DNA from: Pseudomonadota bacterium
Lineage (GTDB): Bacteria > Pseudomonadota > Gammaproteobacteria > Steroidobacterales > GCA-2729495
Reading direction: 5' to 3'
NCBI GenBank assembly: GCA_963204745.1
Contig: CAUJHF010000030.1
Span: 36,434-100,433 of the forward strand
DNA length: 64,000 nucleotides
Below, piece by piece: positions 48,431 through 57,697 of the stretch. The notes beneath the pieces are model-generated. The model searched no databases and was not told the origin of the DNA. It worked only from the letters and a program-made list of their open reading frames with translations. A program made the position numbers and the translations under genes. Numbering within the stretch: position 1 is the first letter of the stretch; each line of letters opens with the position of its first letter.

Positions 48431-49713
48431 TGCGGGCGCTGCTCTTGTGTCTGGTGGCACTGCCGCTGCAGGCCGAGACGCTCGCGGATGCCTGGAATCT
48501 GGCGCTGGAGCGCAACAACGCGCTGGCCGCCGTGCGCAACCAGGTTGATGCTGCGCGGGCCGATGCCGATGCGGCCCGGGCCGAGCGCTGGCCAAGGCTG
48601 TCGGTCGACGGCAGCTACCAGCGTTTCGGCGACGCGCCGGCCTTCAGCTTTCCGGTCGGCGGCCAGGACTTCCTGTCGCCACCGCTGGTCGATGATGATG
48701 ATTTCTACGCCGCGCGGGCACATATCGAACTGCCCGTGTTTACTGCGGGCCGCATTACTGCCGGCATCGAATCGGCCGAACTCGGCGCACGGGCCGCCGG
48801 TTCAGCCAGCGACAGCGCAGTACAGGATCTGAAGCTGGCGGTGGCTTCGGCTTACGTGGACGTATTGCGCGCAGGGAGATCGCTGGCCGCTACAGAATCG
48901 CAGGTGGACAGCCTTCGCTCGCTGGTCAATGACGTGACCGTGATGGTCGAACAGGAGACAGTAGCGAAGAACGACCTGCTTGCCGCAAAGCTCACCCTGG
49001 CCGAAGCCGAGCAGGACCGCTTGCGTGCTGCCAACCGGCTGTCCCTCGCACGCGCCCAATACAACCGCCTGCTCGGCGAGCCCCTGGACCGGATCCCGGA
49101 GCTGGCCGAGCTGCATGGAGCGCCGCCCGACACGGCCGCCACAGACAACAGCCTCGACGCGCTGGTTGCCACCGCCATCGCCCGGCGCAGCGACCTCGCC
49201 AGCCTTGATGCCCGGACCCGCTCACTGGACGAACGCGCCCGCAGTGCGCGGGCTGCCGGCTGGCCGCAGGTCAGCCTGATGGCGGACTACCAGTACCAGG
49301 AAAACCAGGTGCTGGACCGGGAAGACTTCTCGCTGGTCGGCATCGGTTTCAACTGGACGGTTTTCGACGGCGGGCGGATCCGCAACCAGGCGGAATCTTT
49401 TGCGAACGCGGGGCGCGCTGCCGGCCGCAGTCGCGACGACCTGCGCTCGCGCATCGAACTGGACGTGCGTCAGGCCTGGCTGGATCGCGAGGAAGCGAAC
49501 GCCCGGGTGGCCGTTACGCGGGAAGCTGTCGCGCAGGCGGAAGAAAACCTGCGTGTGGCGCGCGAACTCTACAGCGTGGGACTGACAACCAATACCGTGG
49601 TGCTTGACGCCGAGGCGTTGCGACGGAAGGCCGTGGGCAACGCGGATAACGCACGTTTTGACCAGGTGTTGAGCGACATACGCCTGGCACGCGCGACGGG
49701 CGGACTCCAGTAA
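48427..49713 (+). CDS. TolC-family outer-membrane efflux channel
   Basis: A 428-residue outer-membrane factor. Signal peptide 1-17 (MMRALLLCLVALPLQA). The duplicated TolC repeat is visible: DAWNLALERNNALAAVRNQVDAARADADAARAERWPRL in the first half and ARSARAAGWPQVSLMADYQYQ in the second, with long coiled-coil helices. The C terminus FDQVLSDIRLARATG lies in the equatorial domain. It completes a tripartite pump with the two preceding genes, and is convergent with phosphoketolase 12 bases away. Confidence 0.93.
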   Translation: MMRALLLCLVALPLQAETLADAWNLALERNNALAAVRNQVDAARADADAARAERWPRLSVDGSYQRFGDAPAFSFPVGGQDFLSPPLVDDDDFYAARAHIELPVFTAGRITAGIESAELGARAAGSASDSAVQDLKLAVASAYVDVLRAGRSLAATESQVDSLRSLVNDVTVMVEQETVAKNDLLAAKLTLAEAEQDRLRAANRLSLARAQYNRLLGEPLDRIPELAELHGAPPDTAATDNSLDALVATAIARRSDLASLDARTRSLDERARSARAAGWPQVSLMADYQYQENQVLDREDFSLVGIGFNWTVFDGGRIRNQAESFANAGRAAGRSRDDLRSRIELDVRQAWLDREEANARVAVTREAVAQAEENLRVARELYSVGLTTNTVVLDAEALRRKAVGNADNARFDQVLSDIRLARATGGLQ

Positions 49714-49725
49714 CGCTCGTCGGGA

Positions 49726-52092
49726 TCACAACCGCCACTTCCAGTTGCGGATTTCCGGCAGGTCCTGGCCGTGCTTTTCGATGTACTGCCGGTGCTCGAT
49801 GAGCTTGTCCTTGAGCTGCTGCTTCAGGTAGATGCCCTTGTCGCCGGTCTGCGGCAGGCGGTCGATCGTATCCATCACGAGATGGAAGCGGTCCAGCTCG
49901 TTCAGCACCGTCATGTCGAAAGGCGTGGTGATGGTGCCCTCTTCCTTGTAACCGCGAACGTGGATGTTGTCGTGATTGGTGCGGCGGTAGGTCAGGCGGT
50001 GGATCAGCCACGGATAGGCATGGAAGGCAAAGATCACCGGCTTGTCCCTGGTGAAGATCTCGTCGAAATCCGTATCGCTCAGCCCGTGCGGGTGCTCGCG
50101 AGGCGGCTGCAGCTTCATGAGGTTGACGACATTCACCACGCGAATCCTCAGCTCGGGCAGGTGCTCGCGCAGGATGGATACCGCCGCCAGGGTCTCGAGC
50201 GTGGGCACGTCACCACAGCACGCCATCACCACGTCCGGCGCAACCGCCTGGTCATTGCTCGCCCACTGCCAGATACCGATGCCCTGCGTACAGTGTTTGA
50301 CAGCGGCATCCATGCCCAGCCACTGCGGTGCCGGATGTTTGCCGGCAACCACGACGTTGACGTAGTGACGGCTGCGCAGACAGTGATCCATCACCGACAG
50401 CAGGCAGTTCGCATCGGGCGGGAAGTAGACACGCACCACTTCGGCCTTCTTGTTGACCACGTGGTCGATAAAGCCGGGATCCTGATGCGTAAAGCCATTG
50501 TGATCCTGACGCCAGACATGCGAGGCCAGCAGGTAATTCAGCGAAGCGATCTTGCGCCGCCACGGCAGATGCGCGGTGACCTTCAGCCACTTGGCATGCT
50601 GGTTGAACATCGAATCGATGATGTGGATGAACGCTTCGTAGCAGTTGAAGAGTCCATGCCGCCCGGTCAACAGGTAACCTTCGAGCCAGCCCTCGCACTG
50701 ATGCTCGCTCAGCACTTCCATAACGCGTCCGGATGGCGCAAGAAATTCATCGCCCGGCACAGTCTCCGCATCCCATTGGCGGCGAGTCACTTCGAACAAG
50801 GCCTCCAGGCCATTCGAGAGCGTCTCATCAGGGCCAAAGACACGGAAATTCCGTTGCTCACTGTTGAGCTTCACGATGTCGCGCAGGAAAGGCCCGAGCA
50901 CATGCGTATCGCCGATGCCAGGCGTTCCGGGCGCAGGCAGTTCGACCGCATAGTCGCGGAAATCCGGCATCCGCAGGTCGCGCAGCAACATGCCGCCGTT
51001 GGCATGAGGATTCGCACCCATCCGGCGTGTGCCCTCGGGGGCGAGTTCCGCAAGTTCGGGACGCAGCCGGCCATCGCTGTCGAAGAGTTCCTCCGGCCGG
51101 TAGCTCTTTAGCCACTCTTCCAGCAGTTTCAGGTGCTCCGGATGCGCCGTCGGATCAGACAGCGGCACCTGGTGCGCGCGGAACGTACCTTCAATTTGTC
51201 GGCCATTGACCATCCGCGGACCGGTCCAGCCCTTCGGCGACTTGAGCACGATCATGGGCCAGCGCGGACGTGTGCGGTTGCCATGAACGCGGGCATCCTG
51301 CTGGATTTTCCGGATCTCCTCCACGACCGTATCGAGCGCTGCAGCCATCGCCTCATGCATCAGCGCGGGCTCATGACCTTCGACAAAGTACGGCGTCCAC
51401 CCGTAGCCGCGCAGCAACTGGTCGAGTTCCTCGTGCCCGATGCGCGCGAGTACCGCCGGGTTGGCAATCTTGTAACCGTTGAGATGCAGGATCGGCAGCA
51501 CCGCACCGTCGCCGACCGGATCAAGGAATTTGTTGGAGTGCCATGCCGTCGCCAATGGACCCGTCTCCGCCTCGCCGTCGCCGACCACACAGGCGACGAT
51601 GAGTTCAGGATTGTCGAACACGGCGCCGAAGGAATGGCTCAATGAATAGCCGAGTTCGCCACCCTCATGGATCGAACCCGGACACTCCGGGGATGCGTGG
51701 CTCGGAATGCCGCCCGGAAACGAAAACTGGAGAAAAAGCTTCCTCAGTCCGTCCTCATCCTGGCTGATATCGGGATAGATCTCGCTGTACGTGCCCTCCA
51801 GCCAGGTGTTGGCGACAACGGCCGGGCCACCATGCCCGGGACCGGACACGTAAATCATGTCCAGATCGTATTTTTTTATAACCCGGTTCAGGTGCATGTA
51901 AATGAAATTCTGCCCGGGGGTCGTGCCCCAGTGACCGAGCAGCATGTGCTTCACATCCGCAAGCATCAGCGGTCGCCGCAGCAAGGGATTGTCGTAAAGA
52001 TAAATCTGCCCGACCGACAGATAGTTGGCGGCGCGCCAATAGGCATCCATCTTGCCGAGCAGTTCCGGGGCCAGCGTATTGGTCCTAACCAC
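49726..52092 (-). CDS. xfp: Phosphoketolase (Xfp family)
   Basis: A 788-residue thiamine-diphosphate enzyme cleaving xylulose-5-P (and often fructose-6-P) with phosphate to acetyl-P and an aldose phosphate. Family motifs: [59 protein letters not shown] (ThDP site) and the late ENHQ-type [10 protein letters not shown]. The start is GTG 52092, which overlaps the methyltransferase stop by eight bases; the longer frame contains only upstream gene sequence. Length matches. No acetate kinase gene is nearby. Confidence 0.95.
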   Translation of the reverse strand: MVRTNTLAPELLGKMDAYWRAANYLSVGQIYLYDNPLLRRPLMLADVKHMLLGHWGTTPGQNFIYMHLNRVIKKYDLDMIYVSGPGHGGPAVVANTWLEGTYSEIYPDISQDEDGLRKLFLQFSFPGGIPSHASPECPGSIHEGGELGYSLSHSFGAVFDNPELIVACVVGDGEAETGPLATAWHSNKFLDPVGDGAVLPILHLNGYKIANPAVLARIGHEELDQLLRGYGWTPYFVEGHEPALMHEAMAAALDTVVEEIRKIQQDARVHGNRTRPRWPMIVLKSPKGWTGPRMVNGRQIEGTFRAHQVPLSDPTAHPEHLKLLEEWLKSYRPEELFDSDGRLRPELAELAPEGTRRMGANPHANGGMLLRDLRMPDFRDYAVELPAPGTPGIGDTHVLGPFLRDIVKLNSEQRNFRVFGPDETLSNGLEALFEVTRRQWDAETVPGDEFLAPSGRVMEVLSEHQCEGWLEGYLLTGRHGLFNCYEAFIHIIDSMFNQHAKWLKVTAHLPWRRKIASLNYLLASHVWRQDHNGFTHQDPGFIDHVVNKKAEVVRVYFPPDANCLLSVMDHCLRSRHYVNVVVAGKHPAPQWLGMDAAVKHCTQGIGIWQWASNDQAVAPDVVMACCGDVPTLETLAAVSILREHLPELRIRVVNVVNLMKLQPPREHPHGLSDTDFDEIFTRDKPVIFAFHAYPWLIHRLTYRRTNHDNIHVRGYKEEGTITTPFDMTVLNELDRFHLVMDTIDRLPQTGDKGIYLKQQLKDKLIEHRQYIEKHGQDLPEIRNWKWRL

Positions 52093-52930
52093 GGCGGGCA
52101 CCTGCGAGCCAGGTGGCACTCGCCATGCGCACCGAACCACCGCTCAGATGCGGCTTGAGTGCCGCGCGGACTGCGGTGACAACGGCAGCCTGGTCAGTCG
52201 CGCTGGCGGCGGCGAATGCGCTCGCCGCGGGACCCATGCGGGTCATCTGCGTCACCGCATCGTCGATGCTGCCAAGATCCAGCACCTGATCGTGCGGCTC
52301 AATACTGATGTCCGTGTATCCGCTCTGGCCCAGGATATCGCGCAGCCGTGCGCCATCGGCAAAGGCAAAGGGCCCGGGCGCCGTCGGCGGCTGCGGCTCC
52401 GGGATCGGCAGTACCGTAAATGCAGCGCGCACGCAGTCGGCCATCCAGGGATTCTCGTCCAGCGCACGCCAGCAAATGAATGCCAGCCTGCCTCCCGGCT
52501 TCAGCGCGCTGCGCAGCTTGGCGAAGGCTGCCACCGGATCGGCAAAGAACATCACGCCGAAACGCGAACTGACGAGATCGAAGTGCCCGGCATCGAGCGG
52601 CATCGTCGCGGCATCGCCCAGCGCAAAGGACAAATTGGCGACAGCGGCGTAACGCTCGCGAGCGACCGCAAGAATTACCATTGACACATCGAGCCCGAGG
52701 ACATTTCCGGAAGGACCCACTGCGCCGGCAAACGCAGCACTCGTCACGCCACCACCGCAGCCGACGTCGAGTACCCGTTCGCCAGGCTGCGGCGCAGCGT
52801 GACGGACGAGGCGCGTCAGGAACGGCTCGATCATGCGTTCGACGCGCTGGATATTGCTGACCCAGCGCTGACCGCCCTCCTCGTTCCAGTAAGTCGGTTG
52901 GTCGGGCGGTACGCTGGTTGCCTGGCTCAT
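52085..52930 (-). CDS. Class I SAM-dependent methyltransferase (UbiE-like)
   Basis: A 281-residue methyltransferase. SAM site: [34 protein letters not shown] (split over about 60-95), acidic loop [31 protein letters not shown] 52930 starts [15 protein letters not shown]; weak ribosome-binding sites leave ATG 52963 as an alternative. C-terminal half has the small-molecule acceptor domain. Substrate unknown. It overlaps the phosphoketolase gene by eight bases. Confidence 0.87.
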   Translation of the reverse strand: MSQATSVPPDQPTYWNEEGGQRWVSNIQRVERMIEPFLTRLVRHAAPQPGERVLDVGCGGGVTSAAFAGAVGPSGNVLGLDVSMVILAVARERYAAVANLSFALGDAATMPLDAGHFDLVSSRFGVMFFADPVAAFAKLRSALKPGGRLAFICWRALDENPWMADCVRAAFTVLPIPEPQPPTAPGPFAFADGARLRDILGQSGYTDISIEPHDQVLDLGSIDDAVTQMTRMGPAASAFAAASATDQAAVVTAVRAALKPHLSGGSVRMASATWLAGARRG

Positions 52931-53030
52931 GGACGACTGGCCCCGGTCTGCAATCCCTGACATCGGGATCAGGCCCGATAATGGCCCCGCGAGTTTCAGA
53001 TGGGAAGGGAAAGCGCGACCGGCTGCCCGG

Positions 53031-54326
53031 TCAGGCGGTCGCCGCGATGGCTGACGATCCGTCACCACTGAGCCAACGGGCTTCGAAAGCCGCCGCATCC
53101 AACGGTCTGCCCAGGTGATACCCCTGGCCGATATCGCATTGCATCGCGACGAGCGTCTGCGCGGTTGCCTCGTCTTCGATACCCTCGGCAACCACCTCGA
53201 GCCCGACCGCGTGCCCGAGCTGAATGATTGACTCGACGAGGCGCCGGTCGGTTGCAGAGTGAGTGATCGGCAGGACGAAGGACTTGTCGATTTTCAGTTC
53301 ATCCGCCGGCAGGACCTTGAGGTACGCGAGGCTCGAGTAGCCGGTACCAAAGTCATCGATGGAAACGTGCACGCCGAGTTCCCGCAACTGGTGAAGCCGG
53401 CCCGTACTCGCCTTCGGGCTGCGCATCAGGGCCGTCTCGGTAATCTCGAGGATCAGCTGGTCGGCAGGAAAGTGCCATATTTTCGTGGCATCCGCGAGCA
53501 ACGCCACCAGGTCTGTATCGGCGAGGCTCAAGGGTGAGGCATTTACCGCAATCTTGAATCCCGGACAGTGCGTCTGCCACGCCGACGCCTGGCGCAATCC
53601 GGTATTGAGTACGTACCAGAGCAGGGTCCGGACACTGTCGGTCTCCTCGATGACCGGCATGAACTGCGCCGGTGACAGCAGGCCCTTGACCGGATGTCGC
53701 CAGCGCGCGAGCGCTTCCGCACCGATCAACCGCCCCGTGCGCAGCTCCAGCTTCGGCTGGTAATGGATCTCGAATTCACCCTGGTGGAGTGCGTCGTCGA
53801 CCTCTGCCCACAACGCCTGTGGCGTCTGTTGCACCGTGTCCAGTGCCGGCCGGTAAACGAGATAGTCATCGTTGCCCGCTGCCGCCTCCTTGACGGCCAG
53901 TTCCCCCTGGCGCAGGAACTCTTCCGCCGTGGTAGCAGCACCCGGCGCGAGGAACGCTATACCGGCACTCGCCCGCAGCCGCGCCCGGTTCGCACCGATG
54001 GCCACTGGCTCGGTAATCACCTGTACCGCTTTCTTTGCACCGAGAATGGCGTGGCCTTCGTGCAGCGGGTTACGGATCAGCAGCGCAAACAGGTCACCAC
54101 CGAGCCGGGTCAGGCAGTCCTGCTCGCGGGCGACTCCGGCAATGCGGCCGGCAACGGCACTCAGCACCTCATCGCCGGCGGTGTAGCCGAGTGTCTTGTT
54201 CACCTCATCGACACCCTTGAGCCGCAACAGGACGAGCGCCATGTTGTCCAGGCCTGCGCTCTCGCGGAGGTTTTCGATGTCGCGCAACAGTCGCGTGTAG
54301 CCGAAGAAATCGGGGCCGGTAACCAT
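53031..54326 (-). CDS. GGDEF-EAL protein: degenerate cyclase, likely active c-di-GMP phosphodiesterase
   Basis: A 431-residue cytoplasmic signalling protein. The GGDEF domain (about 10-165) has GGDLF at 76-80 in place of GG(D/E)EF, so cyclase activity is doubtful. The EAL domain (about 185-425) looks complete: EAL at 204-206, the metal/substrate residues in KIAVNASP, LILEITETALM, VSIDDFGTGYSSLAYL, ELKIDKSFV and VVAEGIED. ATG 54326 lies 12 bases from the HD-GYP gene's stop, in the same direction. Likely a c-di-GMP hydrolase using the GGDEF part as a GTP sensor (known for PDEs). Confidence 0.92.
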   Translation of the reverse strand: MVTGPDFFGYTRLLRDIENLRESAGLDNMALVLLRLKGVDEVNKTLGYTAGDEVLSAVAGRIAGVAREQDCLTRLGGDLFALLIRNPLHEGHAILGAKKAVQVITEPVAIGANRARLRASAGIAFLAPGAATTAEEFLRQGELAVKEAAAGNDDYLVYRPALDTVQQTPQALWAEVDDALHQGEFEIHYQPKLELRTGRLIGAEALARWRHPVKGLLSPAQFMPVIEETDSVRTLLWYVLNTGLRQASAWQTHCPGFKIAVNASPLSLADTDLVALLADATKIWHFPADQLILEITETALMRSPKASTGRLHQLRELGVHVSIDDFGTGYSSLAYLKVLPADELKIDKSFVLPITHSATDRRLVESIIQLGHAVGLEVVAEGIEDEATAQTLVAMQCDIGQGYHLGRPLDAAAFEARWLSGDGSSAIAATA

Positions 54327-54337
54327 GACCGCCCGCC

Positions 54338-55636
54338 CTAGGCGAAGAAGTCCTTGGGATCCAGGCCGTGAGCACCGGGTTCCAGCCCGCATACGATCCA
54401 GCGGGCCGAAGGGTCGGTACCGCTGGCCGGGACCGTGCGCAGATCAAGCGTCGAATGCGTGCGAACAGGTGACTTGTCTGCTTCCAGCAGGAGCATCAAT
54501 TTTGGACGCAGCCGCCTGACCCGGTTTTGCTCGATGACAATGCCGACCTGGCCCGTGTTCAATTGCACCAGCGAGCCGGTCGGAAACATGCCGAGCGCCT
54601 GCACGAACTGCTCGACAAGCTCACGCTGGAATAACGTTCCCGCCAGGCTGTTCAATTCACGAATCGCATCGTAGGCAGACTTCGCGCGAGCATAGGGACG
54701 GCTCGTGATCATGGCATCGAAGGTATCGATGAGACCGGCGATGCGACTGAAGACCGGTATGTCGGCACCGGCCAGGCCGTTGGGGTAACCGGATCCGTCG
54801 TGCCGCTCATGATGCCCGTCGATCATGGCCATGATGTCGGCGTTCATGCCGGGTGCTTCGGCAGCCATGCGCGCACCGAGCGCGACATGGCTGCGCATCA
54901 CCTCGCGCTCCTTCTCATCCAGCGGTCCCTTTTTTACGAGGATTTCGTCGGGAATCCCGGCCTTGCCCATGTCCAGCAGCAGCCCGCCCATGGCCAGGGT
55001 ATCAAGCCCGGCACGGTCGAAACCCAGATGACGACCGAAGATGACTGCCCATACCGAACTGGCGAGCGAGTGATGATAGGTGTAGGTATCGCGCTTGCGG
55101 AGCTGCACGAGCCAGGCCATTGCATCCTGGTTGCGCGTAACGCTGTCGATCATCGGCGACACTGCGACACGCAAGGTTTCAGTATCCAGTCCCTTGCCGG
55201 CCTGCAACCGGGCGAGCACATCGGCCATCACCGTGGACGCCGCATCGTAGGCGACGGTGGCCGGCCCGGCCTCGGCATGCGTAGAGACCGTATTGTGATA
55301 TGGCCGGGGCTGGATCCTGGCAGCGAGTATTCCGGTACTGTCGAGGCTGGCGATGGCATCCAGTGTCGAGGATCGCGGAACCGGCATCGCGCTTGCCGGC
55401 TTCACGGACTTCGCAGGAGGCCGGATTTTCCGCAACTTCTCCTCGGGCAGTGAACTGCGGGCCACATCAACGAAAACATGCTCGCAGCTGTCCTTCAGCT
55501 GCTGAAGTTCATCGGACTCCTGGATCTCGAAGCCCTGAAACAGGAAGGGCGTTCCAAGCCACGGGCGATCAAGCTCGGCGACATACATGCCAAACTCGAG
55601 ATCTGCGGTGTCAATCCTGAGGTGTTTCTGAGACAT
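54338..55636 (-). CDS. HD-GYP domain protein with DUF3391 N terminus and altered HD motif
   Basis: A 432-residue protein. DUF3391 occupies about 1-60, the HD-GYP domain about 125-320. The motif [13 protein letters not shown] (275-287) is intact, as are YHHS (188-190) and MRSH (247-250), but the HD motif itself reads LDMGK at 221-225 instead of HDxGK: the metal-ligand His is Leu221. Codons there are CTG CTG CTG GAC, so this is real sequence. Metal binding may be impaired or rely on a shifted ligand. Next gene is the GGDEF-EAL protein 11 bases downstream. Confidence 0.9.
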   Translation of the reverse strand: MSQKHLRIDTADLEFGMYVAELDRPWLGTPFLFQGFEIQESDELQQLKDSCEHVFVDVARSSLPEEKLRKIRPPAKSVKPASAMPVPRSSTLDAIASLDSTGILAARIQPRPYHNTVSTHAEAGPATVAYDAASTVMADVLARLQAGKGLDTETLRVAVSPMIDSVTRNQDAMAWLVQLRKRDTYTYHHSLASSVWAVIFGRHLGFDRAGLDTLAMGGLLLDMGKAGIPDEILVKKGPLDEKEREVMRSHVALGARMAAEAPGMNADIMAMIDGHHERHDGSGYPNGLAGADIPVFSRIAGLIDTFDAMITSRPYARAKSAYDAIRELNSLAGTLFQRELVEQFVQALGMFPTGSLVQLNTGQVGIVIEQNRVRRLRPKLMLLLEADKSPVRTHSTLDLRTVPASGTDPSARWIVCGLEPGAHGLDPKDFFA

Positions 55637-55752
55637 TTCCCGGCGCTTGCGGCCACGGCACGGCCTTGCAGTTCAGGGCTCATCATATGAATGGCGGCTG
55701 TCCCAGACCGGGGCAGTCGTCACAGAATGGGCCAACCGGTAGACTCCACCCA

Positions 55753-55980
55753 ATGACCAGCAGGCCACAGCCGAACAACCCCCTGCACGGCATCACGCTG
55801 GAAGTGATGGTCAGCGAACTGGTGGCGCATTTTGGCTGGCAGGAGCTCGGTCGACGGATTCCAATCCGCTGTTTCACACACGACCCGAGCCTGGGTTCCA
55901 GCCTGAAATTCCTGCGCCGGACACCCTGGGCAAAGCAGAAGGTTGAGGCTCTCTATCTCGTCATGCGTGATGCGCGTTGA
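55753..55980 (+). CDS. VF530 family DNA-binding protein (DUF2132)
   Basis: A 75-residue protein: [57 protein letters not shown] in overlapping pieces matches the VF530 family, a small helical fold known from structural genomics. The N-terminal MTSRPQPN is preceded by ATG 55753. Function is not established beyond DNA binding suggested by the fold. Divergent from the HD-GYP gene. Confidence 0.88.
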   Translation: MTSRPQPNNPLHGITLEVMVSELVAHFGWQELGRRIPIRCFTHDPSLGSSLKFLRRTPWAKQKVEALYLVMRDAR

Positions 55981-56017
55981 CGGATTCGCCGGCAGCATCG
56001 AAACGCCATAGGCGTCA

Positions 56018-56461
56018 TCAATTCAGGCGGATGGCGAGATCGATGGCCTGGTTGCCCACGACGAACTCCGCGTCCCTGAACTTCGGTGGACCGAAACGCG
56101 CGGGCGCATTGTTGGAAGATCCCGACTGTTCAGTCGGGATGCCAATGAAATTGGCATCAAGTTTCCGGTTGCCGTTCATGTCCTGGAAAACGGACAGCGC
56201 GTACCGTCCCGGCGGCAGGTGCATTTCGAAACTGAGCGTCCCCGTGACAGTCGCCGGTACCGGCACTTCGATACTGGTCACGGTGGTACCACCGAGCCAG
56301 GTCGATTCCTGGTCATAGGCTCCAGCCAGGAGGACGCCGCCCGGTTTGGCGATGTTGCTTACCGAGACGCGGACCAGCGTGCCGTCGGCGGCCTGGATCC
56401 CTACCGGGGCCAGCGCCAGGGCAGCAACGACGGACAGGGCAAGTTTCAATTCGCGATTCAT
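56018..56461 (-). CDS. DUF2141 periplasmic protein
   Basis: A 147-residue protein with a signal peptide (1-24, cleavage QAA region). The mature part is a beta-sandwich with LPPGRYALSVFQDMNGNRKLDANFIGIPTE, the DUF2141 core including the DxNxxxxLD calcium-type loop, and GPPKFRDAEFVV. These are small secreted or periplasmic proteins of unknown function. Opposite strand to the VF530 gene. Confidence 0.88.
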   Translation of the reverse strand: MNRELKLALSVVAALALAPVGIQAADGTLVRVSVSNIAKPGGVLLAGAYDQESTWLGGTTVTSIEVPVPATVTGTLSFEMHLPPGRYALSVFQDMNGNRKLDANFIGIPTEQSGSSNNAPARFGPPKFRDAEFVVGNQAIDLAIRLN

Positions 56462-56580
56462 GGCATTTGTCCGACGACCCGGAGCTTACCGGTTATTCCG
56501 CAACCGGAGAAGCACGGCCCGTGCACCGCATGCGGGCTTGGTGTAGAAAGGAGTCATGCAGAAGCAGGAGGAAATTTGCA

Positions 56581-56922
56581 ATGCAGATCCAGGTAAATAC
56601 TGACAGCAACGTGCAAGGCGACGATTCCCTGGCCGGGTGGGTCCGCCAGGAACTCGAGGAGAAGCTGGCGCGCTTCAGTGAACACATTACGCGCATCGAG
56701 GTGCACCTCAGCGATGTCAACGCGGCGCGTGAAAGCGAGGCGGACAAGCGCTGCATGATCGAGGCGCGACTGGCCGGCCGACCACCCACAGCGGTGAGTC
56801 ACGATGCCGGGAAGGTCCCTGACGCAGTACTTGGCGCAACTCACAAGCTGGTGCACGCCCTCGACAAGATTGTCGGTCGGTCGCGGGAGGCGCACCGACG
56901 GGATTCGATACGCGGCGACTGA
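56581..56922 (+). CDS. HPF/RaiA-family ribosome hibernation factor
   Basis: A 113-residue protein with the sigma-54-modulation/HPF fold: MQIQVNTDSNVQGDDSL, then WVRQELEEKLARFSEHITRIEVHLSDVN. The basic C-terminal segment HALDKIVGRSREAHRRDSI fits 30S binding. AGGAGG is a very strong ribosome-binding site. No long C-terminal dimerisation domain, so it is the short form. It is free-standing rather than beside rpoN. Confidence 0.88.
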   Translation: MQIQVNTDSNVQGDDSLAGWVRQELEEKLARFSEHITRIEVHLSDVNAARESEADKRCMIEARLAGRPPTAVSHDAGKVPDAVLGATHKLVHALDKIVGRSREAHRRDSIRGD

Positions 56923-56986
56923 CCGCCAGCGCCGGTACTCTGATATCGTTTCCCGCAATCGGAATCGCGCGCAGCAGGGAGTTCCA

Positions 56987-57652
56987 ATGAGAATAATGCG
57001 TTACCTGAAAGCCCGGATCAGCGTATTGCTTGCCGCAAGCATGTTGCTGACCGTGCCGGCATTGCCGACGGTTGCGGCAGATGACCCGGTTCAATCGGCA
57101 GCAGCCAGTGATTCGGTCGCCATGTACGCCCGGGGAGTGCCCTGGGACCAGTTCCTGGCCAGCACCCGCGTGCAGCGCGAGACCTGGCTGAAGAATGCGG
57201 GGCGCGAGGTGCCACCCGGCCTGACAGATCGCTTCAAGCGGGCCGGTGACGGTCTGCGACTCCTCGTCATCACGGCAGACTGGTGCCCTGACTCGCTGCA
57301 CAGCGTTCCATATATTGCCAGGCTCGCTGCAGGTGCCGGCGTCGACATGCGGCTGGTCGATTTCAAAACCGGCAAGGCGATCATGGAAGCGCACCGTACG
57401 CCGGATGGCCGGGCGTCCACACCGACGGTGATCCTGCTGCGTGGCGATCAGGAAGTTGCGGCCTGGGTTGAACGGCCAGCTTCATTGCAATGGTGGTATC
57501 TCGGCATGGCCGATGCGATCAGCGACGAAGAGCTGCTGGAACGGAAGATGTCGTGGTACGACTGGAACCGCGGCTCCGATGCGCTGACCGAGATCGTCGT
57601 GCTGGCGGAGCAAACCGCAAAGAAAACCGGATCAGCCCCGCGGTCTCACTAG
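56987..57652 (+). CDS. Exported thioredoxin-fold protein with WCPDS motif
   Basis: A 221-residue protein. ATG 56987 with CAGGGAG upstream; signal peptide 1-31 (cleavage VAA). A thioredoxin-like domain has VITADWCPDSLHSVPYIARLA: Cys100 is followed two residues later by Ser103 instead of a second Cys, so it is CXXS, a pattern of one-thiol isomerase/reductase-like or non-redox proteins. RASTPTVILLRGDQEVAAW provides the cis-Pro segment. The family resembles bacterial Thioredoxin_9/BrxA-like proteins. Convergent with the flavocytochrome gene. Confidence 0.85.
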   Translation: MRIMRYLKARISVLLAASMLLTVPALPTVAADDPVQSAAASDSVAMYARGVPWDQFLASTRVQRETWLKNAGREVPPGLTDRFKRAGDGLRLLVITADWCPDSLHSVPYIARLAAGAGVDMRLVDFKTGKAIMEAHRTPDGRASTPTVILLRGDQEVAAWVERPASLQWWYLGMADAISDEELLERKMSWYDWNRGSDALTEIVVLAEQTAKKTGSAPRSH

Positions 57653-57697
57653 AGGCCAGGCCGCCTGAACTGCGGCTGATCGCCCGACCCTGTGGCG

